Shown here in pieces: positions 51,964 through 63,826 of a DNA stretch of 64,000 bases. The position numbers and the translations under genes are program-made. The notes beneath the pieces were generated by a model that saw nothing but the letters and a program-made list of their open reading frames with translations, was not told the origin of the DNA and made no database searches. How positions within the stretch are numbered: the first letter of the stretch is position 1; every line of letters begins with the position of its first letter. The DNA comes from Carallia brachiata. Its lineage: Eukaryota > Streptophyta > Magnoliopsida > Malpighiales > Rhizophoraceae. The stretch spans positions 1,837,058 through 1,901,057 of the forward strand of contig JADCRB010000002.1 in the NCBI GenBank assembly GCA_021464245.1, given 5' to 3'.

Positions 51964-52980
51964 TTAAGCCAATAGCCAGAAGTTTTTCTGCCATCTGGTG
52001 TTGATGAGGTACCCACCAACGCCTTTGCTCTGCTTCCTCACTCCAATGGTCAAGCAATCTACATTGTTGATGCAGTGCTCCACAAATTCTTCATGGCTGC
52101 TGACCCCACAAAAGCTGCACAAAAAGCCCAACAATCCAAGGGTTTAGAGATCAAGATCAAGAGGAAGATGTAAAGAGAGATCAAAGGGTTATTATGCAGG
52201 GCAGAGAAATGTGTGACAGTGTGAGATATTCAGAATAATGGACCAACCAGTTGATGAGTGGAGAGGGCCTTTTCTGACCCAGTACTAGCACGGACACCTC
52301 TAGCTTCTTCACTTGGCTCATTACGGTGGCCAATTTGGGTCCTTGGATCACTAGTGCTTCCACCTCCACCTGAATGTTACCCAAATTTTAGGCTGATTAA
52401 TGAAAACAACAGAATGGAACTAAAAACACATCTGGGGTTGCGTTTTCTTCAAGTTTTATCTATGGATCTCAGAACTTGATAATGAAAGAAACAGACAATA
52501 AAAAAATATTTAAAGAGCATGCATGTGCCTAAACTTCACTTAATTCAATTTGCAAATTCAAACCTCAGGTTTTGAAGCCTTGCAAAGTGAGCCCAGACTG
52601 CTAGCAAGATAAGGAGAAAAAGAATCAGACCCAGAAGCACTTTCACTGCCATTGGAACCAGGAGGTATAATATGAAGCAAAGTAAGCAAGTCACCCTTGT
52701 TAGCCACATGAGTGAGAGCCCACATCATTGCATGCTTGGATTGTGAGGTTTGATCCACCACAACCATCACTCTCTTCCTCATAACCAAACCACCATTAAC
52801 ATTTTCATCATTACCATAGCCATACATGTTAAGCCCTTCCATTTGCGTCAAGCCTCCCAAACACCCACTGTTTTTTATCTCACCACCTTCAACAGTGCTG
52901 TACTTCCCCCACCTCCTGGATGTTGATCTCCAGCCCTCCTTGCCACTCAGCTGTCTCAAGAATGAACCTGACCTTGGCAT
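51964..52980 (-). CDS. Universal stress protein-like (adenine nucleotide alpha-hydrolase fold)
   Basis: Three exons, 52564-52980, 52248-52369 and 51964-52114 (minus strand), sum to 690 nt and 229 aa with consistent phases. Residues 1-68 are a Ser/Arg/Gly-rich, probably disordered leader (MPRSGSFLRQLSGKEGW). The USP-like fold begins at about residue 69: RKRVMVVVDQTSQSKHAMMW, then ALTHVANKGDLLTLLHI, a Ser/Gly-rich loop, and VEALVIQGPKLATVM with VSVLVLGQKRPS. It ends VDCLTIGVRKQSKGVGG and FWLLA. I do not see a complete ATP-binding G-x2-G-x9-G(S/T) signature, so nucleotide binding is doubtful. The start is the first ATG of the frame; the codon three residues earlier is GTG. Related plant proteins are annotated as adenine nucleotide alpha-hydrolase-like; the physiological role is not established to my knowledge. 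Confidence 0.88.
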
Positions 52981-53738
52981 TTTCTTCACCTATTTGCCTC
53001 TTATAGATAGATTATATGTGTTCTAACAGTGAAATGGTAGGTAACAATGAACAGTAGTGGCAGCCTGTGGCTCCACAGAGAGAGAGATATAGGGAGATCA
53101 ATATAGGGGGAACAGTGGGATTTGTTTGTTTTATAATGCTTGATAAACAAATGAAGCTAAAACCCAAAAAGAAAAAAAAAAAAGAAATAGGTAAATGGGA
53201 AAAAGTCATAATAAAATTTTTGATCAGATTAAAGCATAGTAAAATTAAAATAGATAATAAGATTATTGAATTATTTTTGAAATAAAAATAAATAAATTAT
53301 TAAATTTTATTAAATATAATATGTAGTTATTTTAATATTATTTAAAATATAATTATATAGTGAAACTTTAATACTTTGGATGTAAAAAGAAAAGAATTAA
53401 AATAATATAATCATTATATCTCTTTTTTCTTAAAACGATTTTTTTACAATTTTTTATCAATTTAAATAAAATTATTTTCTTATAACTTTTTTTTTATAAA
53501 TTATTATTTATTTTTATTTATTATTATTTATAAATTTTTATCAATTCAAATAATTAATTTTTTTACAATTTTTTTATTTTTTTCATATTTTTTATTAATT
53601 TAAATAATTTTATTTATTATTATTTTTTAATTTTTTTTTTACGATGTTCTAACAATTTAAACACAACATGCATTGTGATGTCAGAAAAAGAGATAAGAGG
53701 AGGTTGAGAAAAGAAAGACAAAAATAAAGAGACACAAA

Positions 53739-53760
53739 GAGAGAGAGAGAGAGAGAGAGA
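53739..53760 (+). repeat. (GA)n microsatellite
   Basis: About 11 GA units. Simple repeat. Confidence 0.88.
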
Positions 53761-54332
53761 ACGGATTGCAGGTGGTGGGTGATGATGATGATGGGAATCA
53801 ATCAAGTTTTTTTTCCTTTTTGAATCTTTTGTGCAGGTTAGGGTCACGGGGATCACTGGCCCGGATGTGGCCTTACAGAAACAATCGCTTTGGTCAGTTT
53901 CTTGATGATGAAACTGTGGATCCTCTGTACTATCTATCCATCTGTATCGGCTTTTTTGCTGATATTTTTTTTTCTTTTTTTTTTTTTTTGGGTCGAATGC
54001 TGATATTTTTTTTTCGTCCTAAGGAGTGGGCCATTACACCTGCAAAAGAAGAAGATAGAAACTAATAGGACCACGGCTTACTCCGGAAAAGAGAAAAAAA
54101 AAAAGTTAAAGTGAACATAAAATTAATATATATAAATTTAAAATTTTAAATTATAAAAATTTTATTAAATTTATAAAAAAAATTAATACATTAATTTTTT
54201 TATGTATTATAAATTATATAGTTGTGTAATGATTAAAAAAAAAAAAAATCTTGTGACAAGTGGTTTTCAGCTATAACATATTATATTTATAATATTCACG
54301 TCTTTCTCTTTGGCCAAATGCTCAACAATAAG

Positions 54333-54366
54333 TTGTATAGCCGAGTGACTTGTATAGCTGAGTGAC
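54333..54366 (+). repeat. 17-bp tandem duplication
   Basis: TTGTATAGCCGAGTGAC is followed directly by TTGTATAGCTGAGTGAC, one difference. Local duplication. Confidence 0.9.
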
Positions 54367-54521
54367 TTGAAAGGGTAATATAGTAAATGTACGTCACTAA
54401 GTAGTTGTCATGTTAAATAACTATTAAATAATTGTTATTAAAAGACACATCAAAATATAATAAATAATTAAAAACATATAATTTTAATAATAATATATAA
54501 TATATTAAATAAAATTATACG

Positions 54522-54523
<2 letters not shown>

Positions 54524-54554
<31 letters not shown>
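54524..54554 (+). repeat. (TAA)n microsatellite
   Basis: About ten TAA/ATA units. Simple repeat. Confidence 0.9.
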
Positions 54555-54556
<2 letters not shown>

Positions 54557-56400
54557 TTCGTTTATTAATTAAAATGTCATGGAAGTTGCCCAATTTACAA
54601 TTAAAAATATTTTCCTAAAGGGACAGTAAAATTGTCTTGCGATCGTGTTCATACTATCATTGCTTTGTAGAAGCAACGAATCACTGGCGTAGCAATAGGA
54701 TTGCTGTTTTCTTTGCTTCCCCTCGTTCACAAGTCAGTCGTCAGAAGAATCAGTAATGAATCCTGACCAAATGACAGCCTATAATTGCACGATTTTTTAA
54801 TATAAAATCTTTTTAAAGTCAAACAAATTTATATAAATATATTTGATAAAATATGTAATAAATTTAAAAATATTTAACACATTATTTATTTTTTTAATTT
54901 AATATATTTTTTATAATTTAATAATTTAAATTATTACATATTTATCATATTTTTATAATTACGCATTTAAAAAATTTTTCTATCTTATAGAGCAACAACA
55001 TAATGAATGAGAGGAAATTGTCAGAAATTTGTGGGCCTCGTGAATTGGGTTTCTCTGATTTCTCGTGTCAGAAGTCGCAGAGTCGTATTTTCAAATAATT
55101 GCTCTCGCTAAACTCGCTGATTCCTACCCACCCCCCACGCCCTCTCTCTCTGTGCTCTGGAATTGCTAGTCGCTAACCCGAACCTCCTAATCCATCATTT
55201 CGCTCCAGTTGCTGCTCCTTCTCTTCTCTGCTTTGTTTTCTACTTCATTTCTAATCACAATTTGCACAAGTCAATCAGTCATACATTTTTTTTTTTTTTT
55301 TTGGGTTTCTGCTCCTGCAGGAAAATTACAGTCATACATCTTTTGAACACAGAAGTTTAAACTTTGTTCCTGTAGATCATGCTTGTGCACAGAAATTATT
55401 ATTACACCATGTTAGTTTATAGAATTAATCAATGCTGTATAAATTATTATGAAATATACAACAAAATTACAATCTACTTCAGTGAAATTAGATATAAAAT
55501 AAAAATTTTAATTTTAAACGAGCAAATTTTAGAATTGGATAGTGCAATTATAATTCTAAGTTTGGAACACCCATGATCCCAAAAGAAATTGCACATCTAA
55601 CGCACTAGAATCAAAATAGAGAACGAAAATGACTACTTTTAAAATACGTTCACCGTAAAAAAAAACAACGCTGAAGAAGCATGCCCTATGGTCCACGAAC
55701 ACATACACAGAAACATCCCCAGAAAGAGTAATTTATAATATGAAACTTCTTAAGCTGACTTAAAACCGAAAGCAAGATTACCATTTTAATTAGAAGCAAA
55801 ATTATTAAATACACTTAATGAAATATATAGAAAATACACAGTTAATCAAATAACATTCAACATTTTATCTATTTTTAATTTTTTAAAATTTAATATACTT
55901 TTTTTTATTTAATTTTGTGTCTATTGCGTTTCTATTTATATATGCCTATAAAATTTCTGTTTAGTTAATGTTGGAAATCAGATATTTGTACATATGACCG
56001 AAAGTCTAAATATAGTATTATAACTACTAAACACACGGGCCAATATTAAATTATTTTGTTGCCTGGGACATTGTTCTGATTTAACTATTTCCACCAGCAT
56101 AGTGAATTCGCACGAAACCAAAATCATCAAAATGAGTTACATGACACGGCAAGGTTATCTCCGGCTTTTAAAACAGAGCCAAAAACAGTTCACGGGAATT
56201 TGTGCAACTGACGAAACACCCAAGCAAAACGGCCAAACCGAGAAGGGAGAGAACAGCATTTGAATTTTGTGTTCCCATGAAGTCATGACCCACTTGAAAA
56301 GATGGACTGGACGGGGAAAAGTTTGATAATACAGACGAATTAGCATTCAGCAACATCTTCCTCCGCTTCTCGTGAACCGTGGACCAGGATAATATTTTGA

Positions 56401-56405
<5 letters not shown>

Positions 56406-56444
<39 letters not shown>
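56406..56444 (+). repeat. (TA)n microsatellite
   Basis: A TA run of about 39 bases directly abuts the left arm of the hairpin element at 56448. Confidence 0.92.
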
Positions 56445-56445
<1 letters not shown>

Positions 56446-56447
56446 CC

Positions 56448-56760
56448 ATTTCAATGAATGTATGATAAATTATGGACATTAACATGTAACATTGAGCCTC
56501 ATCAATGAGGTCAATGTAATATTATTTTAGTGGACGCTTCAAGGCGATTAGTTGCATTGAAATGTATATATATATATATATTAACCTCATAAAATTGGTT
56601 ACATGCATTGACTTCATCAACATATAACCATTGGTTATATATATAACTATTTCGATGCAATTAATCGCCTTGAAACATCCACTAAAATAACATTACATTG
56701 ACTTTATGAGCCTCAACATTACATGTTCACGTCCATAATTTATCATACATTGACGAAATT
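56448..56760. mobile_element. Hairpin (inverted repeat) element 3
   Basis: The arms 56448-56572 and 56641-56760 are strong reverse complements. Mirrored blocks include ATGTATGATAAATTATGGAC, AACATGTAA, GTCAATGTAAT and CAAGGCGATTA. The loop is about 70 bases and contains TATATA runs on both sides. No coding. Transcription would give a long, mostly paired hairpin, so it could be a MITE or a small-RNA source. Confidence 0.75.
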
Positions 56761-57180
56761 CGTTTATATGCCAGATTAGTTCCCCTATAAACAACGCAAG
56801 GGCAAATTTGCAGGCTATTGGACGAGAAAGTAATTTCAACTGTACGGCCCATATTTTAAATAACATCATCAACAAATAATCATCATCAGATTTACAATTA
56901 GTGAAGACATCAAACAGTCTACTAGGGTTAGACACTAACAATGGTAGTTTTCCCCTCTGATTGAGGGATTCTCAGTACAGTAATGTTAGGTACCATGCTG
57001 CAGCCTGGCAAACTAGTAAAGGCAGCCAAATCAGAAGGTTCTCTAGTCAACAAGTTGCACCATAAAAAGGGCTTGCGTGTATGATAGCCTTCATTCCTCT
57101 ATGACTATCGAAGAAGTGAGTGAACAGGTTATGTGCGCTTTGTTAGTGTTAATTGATAATAGAAAACATGATTCTTTATG

Positions 57181-60100
57181 TCATCTGATTGTTGTTGTTG
57201 ATTGAGATGAAGACTTCCCATAGATGGTTGACTGCTGAAGCAGTGAAATTTCTTCGGCAGACAACATCAGCGAACCAGTACTCAAATAATTTTGAGCAGG
57301 TCGTCCCCTGCATAAGAGAAATGCGACTAAATTGCTGCAATAAAAGATTACTGATCTTAAGGATGCAATATTCAGCATCAAAATACACACCTCCGTCTTC
57401 TTGCATTGCTTGTGCCTTTTGACAAACGAGAAATTTCTGATCTTGCAATTTGACCCAAAGAAGAAAGATATTCGTGAGAAGCATGACCTTTCACCGTCAA
57501 ACATGATCGAGAAGGCACAATGGACTGAAGTATATTGAAAAGATAGGCCTTCGTCCCACTGCAAGCACAACAACCAAAGGAAAAAATGAAAGTCGTAAAA
57601 AGCTCCAGCAATTTCAATAAATTGAAATTACTGCCAAATAGCAGGTTTGAATTATCGTCAATCAGTCAAAAGAGAACGTGGATTTGCCAATTGGAAAAGG
57701 CATAACGTGAAAGGTTTATTCAGCATCTGCCAAGAAATGTTTCAGTTGTCAGAAAAAACCTAGCAATAGTCTTCTGGGTTCCTCTCCAGTGGACCTAGGA
57801 TTAGTCCCTAGATACTTGAGAGTTTCAAAGGAAGCAAAGAGTTGCCTATCAATGGTCCAATGAGCCTTTAGTGAATTAGGGGTGAACCAAACGGAACATT
57901 GCAGGCAAGCTCCATTACATATGGCATAGCTTACATTATATTAACTAATATGTCATTAGCTTGCAAAACTTCTAAGAGTAAAGTAGAAAATGAGGTATAA
58001 ACAATGAAAATTTCGTTTCTGGTTTTCCAAACATGCAAAAGTGGCAATATTTCACGTTCATGGCATATGCAAGGCAGTCCATCTCCACAATTTAATACAG
58101 AAATTACCCACATCAAAATGTTGAAGGCAGTCTTCAAACAAGCTGTGCCAACATGAAAAGAAAATGATTGATGCTTATTACCTTGTCAGCAATATTTCAC
58201 TCTCTGGCAGGCACATCTCTGTACCCAGCCTGGCATTTGAGTTCATATTATTGATCATCTCTTGTCCAAATAAGCAACCAACTTCCATTATGCTAGTGGT
58301 AGACGGCATCTCCTGGGATAAATCCACTGTATCATCGTAACACTTTTCTATCTCGACAGCAGCTACACCTTTGGCGTAACAGCAAAAACCATGCAGTCCA
58401 ATCATTGATGTCATTTGCAATTGCTCATCACACAAGCTGAATACATTGGACTTCTCTGCATGGGCCACTGACAGTTCTAGTGAATCCTGCAAACATTATT
58501 ATATCATGCACCATATATCCAACAGCCATGAGCAAAAACCTTTGAGATTACTACTTACTAGTCTTTGGCACTTGGAAAGCAGCACTTCAGCCTCTGAAAT
58601 TAAGTTGCTCAAACAATAAGCAAGCTCTATAACAGTATAAGTGTCTCTGTGCTCAGAGGCAACAGCATGTCTGAGGTCACTGTGACAATCACGAAGTTTT
58701 CTCCATGAATCTTGCACTGAATTAACCACTAGACAGGAACTAGGTTTCTTGAGTGGTTCTAATTTTTTGTTCAAATCTATACAGCTACACTCGTCCATCA
58801 CATGATACTCTCTTGCTGCGGCTTCAATATGATCATTTTGAGAATCTTCTACTTCTTCACGTGATGATATTGCTTTTACATTGCAAGGACTGGTCCAAGA
58901 ATTAAAATCTCTTGGCAATTCAGGTATGGGCCTATCAAGATTTTCAGCTTCAACCGCTAATGGGTCTTGTTTTAACACATTGCTCACTGTAACTTCTTCA
59001 GCAATATCTACCACTTTGCTGCTGGAGAACCTACCAAATAACATCTCTCTTCCACCATTAACTTCAGTCTCAGGAATGAATGATGATTCTGGTACACATG
59101 ATACATCAACTAATATGCTTGTTTCTTTAACATCTGAATCAATTGCTATTTCTGAACCTTGATAATAATGGCTTTCCTGCTGCTGCTTAACCTCAGAACA
59201 AATTAGTGTATCAGCATTTTCTATGCTTGGAGAATGCGATGAAAATCCTCCATTAAATTCAATCAATGATCCATTTTCAGTATGTTTGGCTAAAGTCACA
59301 TGAATTCTGTCACTAAAAGATTCATCTTCCGAATCAGAAGATGTTATTAGAGAAAGTTTCCTCCTACTTTTTCGCCCTGACAAAGAAACTGGGATGGAAC
59401 TGACAAGATCACATTCCGCATCAAAAAGAGTAGTAAAGTCACTCCAATCATGTTCAGAGCCATTCCTACTTAACATTGCTTCCTTCTTGGCCTCTATAAT
59501 GTCTTTTTCATCAATATGCATCTCCAAATTATGTTGCATCTCTTCTTCATTGCCCTCTTCGAAGGGCGATTTTTCCTCCATCAGTGATAATGACCTTGAT
59601 ATCTCCTTCTCAACTAGCTCAGACAGCTGAGAGGGAAAATGCCAAGGCATCATCTTTGGCAATAACCGGTGACCAGCTTGTAGATCAAATATAGTAGGAT
59701 TAAGCAGTCTCCATTGCCCACCTGAACAATCAAAAAGTGCAAGATGAGTTGAAAAAACTTTTTGTGCATACAACCATATGCTTAATGATTACTTTGGTTC
59801 TAACTTGCTAAGCAGCTATCTTACAATCCAACAACTAATCAGTTCCACAAGCATTTAAGTGATAAAGCAATACTCCAGGATGTTGTCATGGAAAACAAGA
59901 ATCTATTCTTTACAAGATTCATTGATAATTCATCAATGAAAACTTTTGAAAATTCGAATATAGATCTACATTTATAGAAATACATCAATTATGCCTGGTT
60001 TCCTCTTTTTTTTCCTGTTTTACTAAAGAAGAGAAAGAAGCACGCCCACCAAATGCTGGAAATTTTAGCACTGATAGTCAGTATCGACTACAAATAGGAG

Positions 60101-63100
60101 AAATTTAGTGTCCTGTTAGGTATTTCAACTTTATGATATGCATGAGATATACATATCTAAGCAGTAAAACAAGACTGTAACACTGCCAGAAACAATGAGA
60201 ATGGTAAACTAACTTGAAAATGGAAGTATTGTCAGGCTAACCTTTTATAAGTTGTTTACCCTGGCACCAAAATTGAAGCTGGGTGATAGTTTTCCGGATA
60301 TCCCTCTGACAACATTCAATTAAATTCTCTGCTAGATTAGGTTGAATGTTGAACTTCTCTGCAGAACAAATCTACAACCAAAGAATTAGTCAAATAGATG
60401 CAAATTTGCTATTGTGTAATAGAGAGACCAGAAGGGCATACCATGCAGACATGCTGCAGAAGCTGATTTTCTGATGGCCTTGTAAAACACACTTCTAGCC
60501 TGTCCAAACTGTCAGGAAGAACAGGGTTTTCACCTGGAAATTGTCAAATAGAAATGAGTAGAAACAAAAGACCAAAACTAGAAAATATATCAAGCAACAA
60601 TAGAACTCTTAACCAGTAATCCCTCTTACTATTGCTGGTCAGTATCACAGGCCCCTTTGCTTTTTCAGCAATTTGTTGCATTGCAGCAATAAAACCACGA
60701 TCTTCTGGAAAAGTAATGTCCACATCCTCGAAAAGAATCAAGGGTTTAAATTGATCACAACCAAAAGAAATTGAATTATCCTTTAAGACAGACTTTCCAG
60801 ATGTTCCAGTGCCTCCACGAGAATTATCTTCATCTGATATTTGTATTACTTCAACCACCTCATCGTCATGCTCTTTTATCATCTCACCATCAGCAAGGAC
60901 TGTGGGGAACTTGACAAGATGCCTGCCCTGAGACTCCACATAATTTTCCTGTGACCTAGAAGAAGAAATTCAGGTGGTGAGACATTTAACTTTTAACACA
61001 CGTAAGTTTAAAATTTTACTTGGTGAATTACATTGTAACAATTTTGCAGAATTTCAAGAACTACAGCTGGAAATACAGGGACAAACCATTCAAGGGAGTG
61101 AGACTCTAATGCCTCTCCAAGTCTTTGCTTCACAGCAGCCCCATTTCTACAATCTGATGCATTTGCCTGAGTAAGATAAAGTGATGAATATTTGGTTATT
61201 CATAGTAGTCTATGTTATGCTATCTGACTCACATTTAAAATCTGTGCAATAAGTTAACAGCCACAAGATGACTCTAGAAGGACAAATTGAAAATTTTAAA
61301 ATAATAAAGAGCTTTAAAGCTGGTGGACAAGAAAGTTTGCAATGCAAGGGGAGGCCATGTTCACTTGATCCTCCCCAGACTTATGTGCACTAGGCCTGCC
61401 CAAATGGTCGCAACAAAACTGCAAACAAAGTTGAAAATAGGGTAGCCTAAAAAACCAGTACCTCCAAAACTTTGAATCCTTGTTCCTTGGCGCAAGCATA
61501 AACAGCTGCAGACTTTCCACTCTGCAATAACAAAGACAGATTTTAGCTACTAGCACTGCCAGGTGTATGAATTAGAAGAATATTTACTAGATACTCTGAC
61601 AACAATTGCCGCATCAACAAACACTATTTATGACATACAATGGACGGGAAATGACCACACTACCAAACTTTTATTATTCTCATAATGTTTTCTCCTTCAT
61701 AAACACTAATATAAAGCCTATAATGAAGGCAAACAGTTGAGATGGCACAGGTGGCCGAAACCATGGACAGAAACTATCCTTTATCAACCTACAATTTGAC
61801 ACTTCACAAACCCTCAACCTGATCTATTTGTTCATAAAAGAAATAAAATTCTCAATTTCAACCAACTGGTCCCTCAAATATTTTGATTCGTATTAGGGTA
61901 CCTGGCCTAAATAACATGAAAGGTCCAAATCAAACTGTTATGGGAGAGTTAAAACAATTCATTACAACATTATAATTTTCCTGAATAAAGAAGCATACAA
62001 ATAATTCAGTTCAAAACTTCAAATATGGTTGATACCCCAACTGGTCCAGTAATTAGGAGAACATTCTTAAGGCTGGCCCCTCCATTAATATTTTCTGCAT
62101 CTGAGTCACTATGTAGATAGTTATAATCAGGATCTTGCATATTGCTTCCACCACCAGATAAATCCTTGCTGGCTTTAGGATTATTTTGATGCCAAGAACG
62201 AAGCCACTCGCTCAAGAACTTAACTGATTCATCATTACCACATACCTGCAGAAGATAGTTGAGAGATAATGGAGGATGGATAGAATCAAGCAAAATATCA
62301 ATGGTAAACATCATATCAAGAAGTTGGTATAATCATCTGACCTCCGTGGAATTCTTTGGCTGATACTTATCTGTCCACAGTCTGTCTTCGATCAGATTAG
62401 AACTGCCAAAATTATATGAAATGGGCCTATGAGTGCAGCAATATGGTTACAAGAATCTCACTTCTGTAAATAAATTTCAACTATGTGTGACATCATAATG
62501 GTGCCAATGCATAGACAATTTTGAGAAGAATGCAGCAATTGTTTATGAATGCTTAGAGTTGATTTGATGGGTACTTTTAGGAAAAAATATGTTGCGTGTG
62601 ACCATTGCAATTTGCACCAAAATTCAAATGTCATTTTTTTATCAAGGTGATTTTTCCTCCAAGAAGTTTTTGCATAAGTAGACATATGCTGAAATAAATA
62701 ACAATTAAGAAATTCATTCACAGCATGCATATAGCTAAGAAATTAATAACATACAATGATAATTGATGCAACAACCCCCACCTTTTCTGAAGATGCGCAT
62801 TTTGCTGCCCAACGCATGATTTTCTTAGAGAACCAGAAAAGAGACAATCATCAACCTCACAATCCTGCCAATGTTTGTTTATATACCATATTGTGAAATG
62901 TGAAATATGGTCAAAATTATGGCATGGCAATTTCTTATAAATAATATCAAGAAGAGAAAACAAGAGTGAAGAAAGAAAAGGATAGAAAAGAAGTAAATAA
63001 ATCATTCACATTTAGTGCCACAATACAAACCATTTCAGCCGAAGTTGAGGCTGCTGCTGAAGCTTCATGTTGACAAATAAATTGATCCAGAGAGGCTTCA

Positions 63101-63826
63101 TCTTGAAGAAATGACATGCCCAATGAATGTGAAATATTGGGAACGTTGTCCAACAGTGATGACTCTGTAGTGCCTTTAGATTCTAGACAAGTAGAGCCAG
63201 TGGTAAAGGATTGGTCTAAAAAGCTCCAATTTCTCCAATCAAGAAATAAAGCATCATCCTGCATAAAAGGATTCAAGTTGCACTCGAGTGAGCTAAAACT
63301 AGATTTCAGCACTAATATTCGACATTGTTGATGAAGCATAGTTGAAATATAGAAAATCTTAACCATGAACTACTTCCCTTCATGTAAAGCAGATAAACAA
63401 GCATTCTCTTTTCGAGGAAAAGTATTATTGTGAATTTCCACTTCCAATGATATCTATTGGCATATATGTTTGATACCTTTAATTTGGCACAAAAAAATTT
63501 GGCCACGAACCGTTATTCAACAAAGTTCTTAATTTGAATTCTATTTCATTCTTATAATTATTCCTCACCCTCCCCCATCCCCCCCAACCACAAAAAACCC
63601 CCAAAGTGCAATAGCCACGCTTGCCTGTCTGCATGAACTGCCAGCATGTGATGCGTACCTGATCCTTTTCGAATACGTGAATAGGGCCAGTAAAAAAGCT
63701 TTTGCATTTTGTCTGGACCAAGCAACAATTGTTCTTTGGTTCAGTTGTATCATGACATCTCTTGCCTAGTTTCCATGACGAGAAGAAAGGGTGCATTTGC
63801 TTCCCAGCAAATATTCGTGAATTTTC
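57181..63826 (-). CDS. ELG1: ELG1/ATAD5 homologue, PCNA-unloading AAA+ subunit (5' end outside window)
   Basis: ELG1/ATAD5 forms an RFC-like complex that removes PCNA from DNA behind the fork, in the nucleus. Exon upper/lower limits: 63826/63659, 63258/63031, 62864/62782, 62402/62342, 62245/62036, 61521/61462, 61166/61087, 60955/60630, 60533/60442, 60371/60242, 59721/58559, 58486/58182, 57558/57391, 57307/57181. They give 1,066 aa in frame, with no break. Evidence: LWTDKYQPKNSTEVCGNDES, the RFC-family entry motif; Walker A GPVGSGKSA, split by an intron; Walker B LILFEDVD; sensor-1 LTSNSENPVLPDSLDRLEV. ESHSLE precedes the acidic block with VIQISDEDN. The long C-terminal exon is Ser/Glu-rich (SSDSEDESFSD) and carries LICSE, an LxCxE motif, at 59192-59206. 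The first visible exon has MHPFFSSWK and GPIHVFEKDQ, conserved in plant relatives. The exon ending at 60242 has an alternative donor at 60260, also in phase. N-terminal exons lie beyond 64000. Confidence 0.93.

Larger units (their letters stand above)
52981..57180. other. AT-rich spacer between the stress-protein gene and ELG1
   Basis: Present are several microsatellites, T-rich degenerate units at 53420-53640 resembling those at 44090-44430, a 17-bp tandem duplication and a long hairpin (56448-56760). Two stretches look less random. At 53760-53960 there is moderate GC but no recognisable protein. At about 55015-55340 there is a pyrimidine-rich, leader-like sequence (see findings). Short hydrophobic open frames at 56150-56490 on the minus strand overlap TA repeats and are not supported. 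Confidence 0.55.

Noticed and set aside
53766..54065. Open frame of 99 codons near the stress-protein gene
   Set aside because: Mostly Phe/poly-T encoded sequence beside a GA tract; no family, no splice support.
56155..56485. Minus-strand hydrophobic open frames near 56.3 kb, resembling a small membrane peptide
   Set aside because: They overlap TA repeats and a hairpin element, and the two candidate frames disagree. No family match.
58881..59162. Plus-strand open frame of 93 codons
   Set aside because: Antisense shadow of the long ELG1 exon.
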